Shown here in pieces: positions 7,090 to 10,179 of a DNA stretch of 10,179 nt; positions within the stretch are counted from its first letter, which is position 1, and each line of letters opens with the position of its first letter. The stretch lies in contig JAOAAI010000150.1 in NCBI GenBank assembly GCA_026418955.1, forward strand, positions 1 to 10,179. The letters are read 5' to 3'. The position numbers and the translations under genes were made by a program. The notes beneath the pieces were generated by a model, which was not told the DNA's origin, did no database searches, and saw only the letters and a program-made list of their open reading frames with translations. The stretch is from Candidatus Goldiibacteriota bacterium (lineage in GTDB: Bacteria; Oederibacteriota; PGYV01; DSYL01).

Positions 7090-8331
7090 TTATTTTCCTT
7101 TAACTTTTGTTATATATTCAATATATTCAAAGTTTGGCCACAGTTTTTCAGCTGGATAAACCTTGAAATTACCAAGCATATATTTTGCTGGTGGAAATTT
7201 ATCATTTTTCACTGTTGTCCCAATTGCCTGAACCTGGACAATCTGATGTGTTTGAGGGTCTATATAAGATGTAAAACCTGGAGGATCCTCTGGACATTTT
7301 ATCTTCATACCCTCTAAAGCTTTGACAAGTGCGTCTGGATCATTTGCATTTCCTACTTTTCTTATAGCCTCAGCGATCATATGGATACCAACATACGCCC
7401 CTTGTGCTGCATATGTGGGATACCTGCCAGTAGCTTTATAAAACTTCTGTACATATTCTCTGTTTTCAGGTGTATCAGGCCAGTTATTATGGTGTCTTGC
7501 AGAAAGTATTAAACCTTCTGGCATATCAGCGCCAAGTGCTGCAAATACTTCATAATTACCTCCTGCATCTACATGGAAATATTTCATTTTGTTAAAAAGA
7601 CCATATGGTTTTGCTTGCTTAATAAAAGCAACAGTATCGCCACCCCACATGCCATTTACTAATACATCAGGTGCAGCTTTCATAATAGCAGTAATGTATG
7701 ATGTGTAGTCAGGCTCATAAAGTTTAGGCCAATATTCACCAACTACTTCATATTGTACACCAAGTTTATCAAGAGCCCACTTCAATTCCATCCACTGGTC
7801 TCTACCATATGCATAGTCTGGACCTATATAAGCAATTTTTTTCCAACCTTTTAATTCATCTTTTAAATACATAGCCCCTGCCATCATCGACTGGAATGTG
7901 TTGTTGCTGCTTCTAAAATAATATTTTTGAAATTTATTTGCCGTTAAATCAGTTGCAGCATGGTCTGTTCCTATAAAAATTACTTTGTGTTCTTTGCTGA
8001 CTTCAGTAACTGCAAGCCCTATTGCTGACGAAATAATGCCAAAAAGAAATTTGCATTTTTCATCTGTTATATAACGTTTCGCAACACTGACTGCGTATTG
8101 AGGGTTCTTATCATCAGTTATAATTACTTCAAGCTTTGCACCACCTGGTAAGCCTTTTTTATGAACTTCATCAAGAGCAATCTTTATAGCAGCTTCTGAA
8201 TCCTTACCATATTGTCCACCTCTGCCTGTCATTGTATAAAGTGCTCCAATTTTAATTGTTTCAGAAGCATAGCTAACCGAACATGGAACTAAAATTGCCA
8301 CAATTAACAAAAATGATAATAAACGTTTCAT
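7090..8331 (-). CDS. periplasmic substrate-binding protein of the HAAT-type ABC transporter
   Basis: This 413-residue secreted protein belongs to the Leu/Ile/Val-binding-like family (Peripla_BP_6). Residues 1-22 form a signal peptide: basic MKR, a hydrophobic core, and a likely cleavage after SYA. A Cys at 17 (VPCS) does not fit a lipobox, so a soluble periplasmic form is likelier than a lipoprotein. The mature protein opens with ETIKIGALYTMTGRGGQYG, the usual first strand and ligand-site loop. ITDDKNPQYAVSVAKRYI (71-88) and IAYIGPDYAYGRDQW (166-180) are further family landmarks. The ATG at 8331 follows AAAGGAGGA with about seven bases spacing. It is the first gene of the transporter operon, behind a sigma-54 promoter. 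The ligand cannot be read from the sequence. Co-regulation with 4-hydroxybutyrate enzymes suggests 4-hydroxybutyrate or a related short acid; a branched-chain amino acid is the default alternative. Confidence 0.9.
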   Translation of the reverse strand: MKRLLSFLLIVAILVPCSVSYASETIKIGALYTMTGRGGQYGKDSEAAIKIALDEVHKKGLPGGAKLEVIITDDKNPQYAVSVAKRYITDEKCKFLFGIISSAIGLAVTEVSKEHKVIFIGTDHAATDLTANKFQKYYFRSSNNTFQSMMAGAMYLKDELKGWKKIAYIGPDYAYGRDQWMELKWALDKLGVQYEVVGEYWPKLYEPDYTSYITAIMKAAPDVLVNGMWGGDTVAFIKQAKPYGLFNKMKYFHVDAGGNYEVFAALGADMPEGLILSARHHNNWPDTPENREYVQKFYKATGRYPTYAAQGAYVGIHMIAEAIRKVGNANDPDALVKALEGMKIKCPEDPPGFTSYIDPQTHQIVQVQAIGTTVKNDKFPPAKYMLGNFKVYPAEKLWPNFEYIEYITKVKGK

Positions 8332-8374
8332 AAAAATATCCTCCTTTTAAATTTACTACTTTTAGTTAAGTATT

Positions 8375-8390
8375 AGCAATTTATATGCCA
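8375..8390 (-). promoter_or_regulatory. sigma-54 (-24/-12) promoter of the transporter operon
   Basis: The minus strand reads TGGCATATAAATTGCT, with GG and GC separated by ten bases, matching the sigma-54 consensus. It is identical to the abfD promoter over 18 bases. The expected start of transcription is near 8364, giving a leader of roughly 33 bases with an AAAGGAGGA ribosome binding site before the substrate-binding protein gene. Confidence 0.85.
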
Positions 8391-8483
8391 ATATTTTTTT
8401 TAAAAAAATAAAATTTATTAACATTTTTTTTGAATATATTTAGTGCTTTATTTATACAGTTTAATAAAAATAATATAAATAAA

Positions 8484-8503
8484 TTGATGCAATATAGCAT
8501 CAA
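8484..8503. promoter_or_regulatory. palindromic activator-binding site (UAS) upstream of the transporter operon
   Basis: TTGATGCAATATAGCATCAA contains perfect seven-base arms TTGATGC and GCATCAA around six bases. It lies about 95-115 bp upstream of the -24 element and begins immediately after the activator's stop codon. A related 20-base element (16 identities) sits at the equivalent place in front of abfD. The best reading is an enhancer bound by the neighbouring sigma-54 activator. On the minus strand the hairpin is followed by TTTATTT, so it could also act as a weak terminator for the activator gene; the two roles are compatible. Confidence 0.72.
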
Positions 8504-9913
8504 TCAATGCAATTGTGAATCTTTTAAAATATCTTGAAGTTTTTTTAGCTTTCTAACAACAGTACTCTGACTAATTTTTAAATATTTAGCTGCTTTATGG
8601 GTGCTACCATATTTTGCAATAGCATTTTTAAGGATTTTATATTCCATTAAATTTATAATTTCATTATAAGATTTGTTTTGATGTTCGATGTCAAATGATT
8701 GTGATTTAATAATACTTCTTATCTGATAAGGCAGGTCTTCAATCTCAATTATATTTTTATTACTTATTTGAAAAGCTTGCTCTACAATGTTAGATAGCTC
8801 TCTTACATTGCCTGGAAAACTATAAGTCATAAGAGCATGTATTGTATTTGAGCTAAAACGTTTTTTCATATGGTACTTTTTATTAAGTTTATCTATAAAA
8901 TATTGTATCAACGGCATAATATCTTCTTTTCGCTCACGTAACGGTGGAATATATATAGAGATTGTATTCAGTCTAAAATATAGATCTTGTCTAAATTTTT
9001 TTTGATTAATAAGAATATCAAGATCTTGATTTGTTGCAGCTATTATTCTTACATCTAAATTAATAACCTTTGTAGAACCAAGTCTCACTAATTCTTTTTC
9101 TTCTATTACTCTTAGGAGCTTCGACTGAAGTCGTAGACTCATGTCACCAATTTCATCAAGAAATAATGTACCTTTATCTGCAACTTCAAGAAGGCCTTTT
9201 TTTCCTTTAGAGCTTGCACCTGAAAAAGCACCTGGCTCATAACCAAAAAGTTCGCTTTCAAACAAATCTTCTGGGATACTTGCACAGTTAATTACAATAA
9301 AGGGTCCGTTTTTTCTACTGCTTGAATCATGTATCAATCTTGCCATTAACCCTTTACCAACACCCGATTCTCCTGTGATAAGTATATTAGAATCAAATTG
9401 CGCTGCTTTTATTGCTCTTTCAAGGACTTCTAACATAATTTTACTTTTTGTAGCAAATTTGTCTTCTTGGATTTTTAATGTTTTTATTTTGTTTAACTCA
9501 GCAATATAGCGATTAATCTCTAGAGTTCTTTCATGAAGTTCATCTTTTAGCTCCATTAATTCAGTTATATCTCTTACATTTGTAACAACAAGAATTATTT
9601 CGTCATTCTTTTCATTAAAGACAGGGCTTCCTGTAACAAGAACCTTTTTTCCGCTTCTCAATTCCTGCATTATCGTAACAGGTCTTTTTTTCTCAATTAC
9701 TTCAAGGCTTACAGATCGGTCAAATACACCTTTAGCCACTAATTCTCTCATATTTTTACCAATTACTTCTTCTCTTTTTATTCCTGTAATGCGCTCGTAA
9801 GCCTGATTAACCATAAGCGTATTTGCTTCTCCATCAGTTATATATAAACCATCATAAGTATTTTCAATTATTGCTTGAAAGTCCTTTGCTATTTTTTCAT
9901 AGCTATTAATCAT
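8504..9913 (-). CDS. sigma-54-dependent transcriptional activator with PAS sensor domain
   Basis: This 469-residue cytoplasmic regulator has three parts. Residues about 10-120 form a PAS domain (AIIENTYDGLYITDGEAN, then the VTNVRDITE end), followed by a coiled linker to about 150. Residues about 155-395 form the AAA+ sigma-54 interaction domain: Walker A GESGVGKG (181-188), GAFSGA (228-233), Walker B GTLFLDEIGD (248-257), the FRQDLYFRL arginine segment (307-315) and FPGNVREL (366-373). A C-terminal TyrR/Fis-type helix-turn-helix (STHKAAKYLKISQSTVVRKL, 437-456) binds DNA. The GAFTGA loop that contacts sigma-54 carries Ser for Thr. The start has no clear Shine-Dalgarno but aligns with the PAS domain, consistent with low expression. 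It lies directly upstream of the transporter operon; both sigma-54 promoters in the window carry a shared upstream dyad, its likely target. The PAS ligand is unknown, possibly the pathway substrate or its CoA ester. Confidence 0.94.
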   Translation of the reverse strand: MINSYEKIAKDFQAIIENTYDGLYITDGEANTLMVNQAYERITGIKREEVIGKNMRELVAKGVFDRSVSLEVIEKKRPVTIMQELRSGKKVLVTGSPVFNEKNDEIILVVTNVRDITELMELKDELHERTLEINRYIAELNKIKTLKIQEDKFATKSKIMLEVLERAIKAAQFDSNILITGESGVGKGLMARLIHDSSSRKNGPFIVINCASIPEDLFESELFGYEPGAFSGASSKGKKGLLEVADKGTLFLDEIGDMSLRLQSKLLRVIEEKELVRLGSTKVINLDVRIIAATNQDLDILINQKKFRQDLYFRLNTISIYIPPLRERKEDIMPLIQYFIDKLNKKYHMKKRFSSNTIHALMTYSFPGNVRELSNIVEQAFQISNKNIIEIEDLPYQIRSIIKSQSFDIEHQNKSYNEIINLMEYKILKNAIAKYGSTHKAAKYLKISQSTVVRKLKKLQDILKDSQLH

Positions 9914-9975
9914 TTTAAAAAATCACTAAAAATATTTTTTAAATTATTAAATTATAAAAAAATACTTTGAAGTAA

Positions 9976-10004
9976 TTTTTAAAAAATATTAAAAATTTTG
10001 TCAA
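9976..10004 (-). promoter_or_regulatory. possible sigma-70 promoter of the activator gene
   Basis: The minus strand carries a perfect -35 box TTGACA (10004-9999), then 17 bases and TAAAAA (9981-9976) as a weak -10 box. It lies about 60 bases before the activator ATG. The -10 match is only moderate and the region is so AT-rich that other hexamers fit. No sigma-54 promoter or TTGATGC dyad is seen here, so the activator is probably made constitutively at low level. Confidence 0.4.
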
Positions 10005-10041
10005 GGTTGAATTATACATCTGTCTCTGCAACATAATGATG

Positions 10042-10077
10042 TCACCCCCTAACTGCAAGATGAAAATCTCACCCCCT
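10042..10077 (+). repeat. direct repeats at a probable insertion sequence end
   Basis: TCACCCCCT occurs at 10042-10050 and again at 10069-10077, each preceded by a GATG within a few bases. The G/C-rich repeats stand out sharply from the surrounding AT-rich DNA. Repeated short motifs in front of a transposase gene are typical of transposase-binding terminal regions, for example in IS21-like elements. The exact end of the element is not fixed; it may start near TGTCTCTGC at 10021. Confidence 0.5.
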
Positions 10078-10120
10078 GTAGTATATAACAGAAAGCATCG
10101 AATAAAAGGAGGTGTTTTCT

Positions 10121-10179
10121 GTGAGAGAGAAGGAGGTGACTTTTACAATAATGGAGGCAACACGATTCAGTATCATAAA
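10121..10179 (+). CDS. start of a plus-strand gene, probably a transposase, cut by the window edge
   Basis: A GTG at 10121 is preceded at eight bases by AAAGGAGG, a very good ribosome binding site. The frame stays open to the window edge, giving (M)REKEVTFTIMEATRFSII. An internal in-frame ATG at 10151 is less well placed. Nineteen residues are too few to name a family. The short charged start followed by a helix-like IMEATRFSII, and the TCACCCCCT repeats just upstream, suggest the HTH-bearing N-terminus of an insertion-sequence transposase. The gene is divergent from the activator gene and its base composition differs from the catabolic module, as expected of a mobile element. Confidence 0.5.
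   Translation, partial: MREKEVTFTIMEATRFSII

Noticed and set aside
8484..8503. The palindrome as only a transcription terminator of the activator gene
   Set aside because: It does have a stem and a following T-rich stretch, but the related copy at 3723-3742 keeps the sequence and not the hairpin pairing, which favours a protein-binding site as the main role.

Overview
The window is an AT-rich stretch of bacterial DNA. Nearly all recognisable genes lie on the minus strand and form a compact catabolic and uptake module. The organism is most likely an anaerobic Gram-negative-type bacterium, perhaps in the Desulfobacterota or a similar lineage. This is inferred from sigma-54 regulation, a periplasmic binding-protein transporter, an oxygen-sensitive 4-hydroxybutyryl-CoA dehydratase, low G+C and strong AAGGAGG ribosome binding sites. 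The species cannot be named from the sequence.

In the direction of transcription (right to left) the layout is as follows. (1) A PAS / sigma-54 AAA+ / Fis- or TyrR-type HTH activator at 9913-8504. (2) A five-gene HAAT-type ABC transporter: substrate-binding protein (8331-7090), two permeases LivH and LivM, and two ATPases LivG and LivF, ending at 3749. (3) A three-gene catabolic operon: 4-hydroxybutyryl-CoA dehydratase (3556-2102), an unrecognised 81-residue cysteine-rich protein (2087-1842), and an acetyl-CoA:4-hydroxybutyrate-type CoA-transferase (1855-569). Together the two enzymes would activate 4-hydroxybutyrate to its CoA ester and convert it to crotonyl-CoA for beta-oxidation. The transporter probably imports the substrate or a precursor.

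The regulatory layout is unusually readable. The transporter operon and the enzyme operon each begin with an identical 18-bp block containing a perfectly spaced sigma-54 promoter (TGGCAT-N5-TTGCT). Each also carries, about 100-130 bp further upstream and directly after the preceding stop codon, a copy of a 20-bp element based on TTGATGC-N6-GCATCAA (16 of 20 identical). The adjacent activator is the obvious candidate to bind it. This makes regulator, transporter and enzymes one co-regulated unit, or regulon.

The module is flanked by accessory DNA. On the left (1-181) is the broken 5' end of a SNF2/DEAD-type helicase gene, with an internal deletion that throws the rest out of frame. On the right (from about 10017) is what looks like the end of an insertion sequence, with repeated TCACCCCCT motifs and the start of a plus-strand gene. 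Bases 182-568 hold no gene.
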